From Lachnospiraceae bacterium (GTDB lineage: Bacteria; Bacillota; Clostridia; Lachnospirales; Lachnospiraceae): a stretch of DNA of 7,090 nt. The stretch covers positions 1,328-8,417 of the forward strand of contig DNAD01000037.1 of the NCBI GenBank assembly GCA_003484785.1, given 5' to 3'. Shown here in pieces: positions 6,976 through 7,090 of this stretch. Both the position numbers and the translations under genes were made by a program. The notes beneath the pieces were generated by a model. The model saw nothing but the letters and a program-made list of their open reading frames with translations, did not search any database and had not been told where the DNA came from. Position 1 is the stretch's first letter; each line of letters opens with the position of its first letter.

Positions 6976-7026
6976 GTTATAAAGTGAACGAAATGCATCA
7001 GGCAATCGGATGCTGACTATATAATA

Positions 7027-7055
7027 AGAATAGGATTTTATTCCTCTGATGTCAA
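7027..7055 (-). promoter_or_regulatory. Sigma-A-type promoter for the EAL protein gene
   Basis: A perfect -35, TTGACA (7055-7050), is followed after exactly 17 bp by TATTCT (7032-7027), a four-of-six match to the -10 consensus. Transcription should start near 7020, giving a leader of about 57 nt. The leader has one weak 5-bp hairpin (6995-6999 with 7009-7013) and is too short for a c-di-GMP riboswitch. The promoter also supports the 6963 start, since the 7005 ATG would lie only about 15 bases into the transcript with no ribosome-binding site. Confidence 0.7.
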
Positions 7056-7066
7056 TCTTTTTGGGG

Positions 7067-7088
7067 GATTGTTTTCTGCGGTTGTTTT
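7067..7088. repeat. Short direct repeat upstream of the EAL-gene promoter
   Basis: GATTGTTTT (7067-7075) and GGTTGTTTT (7080-7088) match at eight of nine positions with a 13-bp period, lying 12 to 33 bp beyond the -35 element. It could be an activator site or simple T-rich sequence. The rest of 7056-7090 shows nothing else. Confidence 0.25.
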
Positions 7089-7090
7089 AC

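Noticed and set aside
6964..7020. A c-di-GMP riboswitch in the leader of the EAL protein gene
   Set aside because: The predicted leader is only about 57 nt, with one weak 5-bp hairpin, and shows none of the conserved GEMM-type elements; these aptamers need more length.
7053..7075. Terminator-like hairpin CAATC...GATTG followed by TTTT on the plus strand
   Set aside because: The stem is only 5 bp with few GC pairs and a 10-base loop, and no plus-strand gene precedes it to be terminated.

Overview
The window holds three complete genes and probably the first codons of a fourth. Protein style, strong GGAGG ribosome-binding sites, sigma-A-type promoters and moderate GC (judged by eye) suggest an anaerobic Bacillota, most likely a Lachnospiraceae relative such as Butyrivibrio or Roseburia. 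This is an inference from how the proteins read; no ribosomal or other marker gene is present. I see no insertion sequence, tRNA, rRNA, CRISPR array or phage gene.

Layout. Positions 1-1394 (minus strand) carry a MATE-family multidrug/cation antiporter. Its stop codon overlaps, in an ATGA arrangement, a possible start of a downstream gene that runs off the left edge. Positions 1395-1605 are a divergent control region with a good extended -10 promoter for the plus-strand gene. Positions 1606-2955 (plus) encode a two-helix membrane diguanylate cyclase with an extracytoplasmic helical sensor, an intact GGDEF site and an intact RxxD inhibitory site. A compact bidirectional terminator at 2954-2979 separates it from a convergent gene. 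Positions 2989-6963 (minus) encode a 1324-residue soluble c-di-GMP protein ordered PAS-like / GAF-like / GGDEF (intact) / GGDEF (degenerate, GQDHF) / EAL (intact) / PAS-like x3. Its start is best set at 6963 by a near-ideal Shine-Dalgarno site, and a TTGACA promoter lies at 7027-7055.

How the genes fit together. The two convergent genes form a local c-di-GMP module: one membrane synthase that should be product-inhibited, and one cytosolic bifunctional enzyme whose single intact synthase domain lacks the inhibitory Arg and is joined to a complete phosphodiesterase. No receptor, PilZ protein or c-di-GMP riboswitch is visible, so the output process cannot be named. The MATE pump is next door but has no visible functional link to the signalling genes.

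No clearly unprecedented system is apparent. The most unusual element is the large multi-domain protein, with a catalytic core between sensor domains and a degenerate GGDEF domain that keeps guanine-contact residues but has lost catalytic ones.
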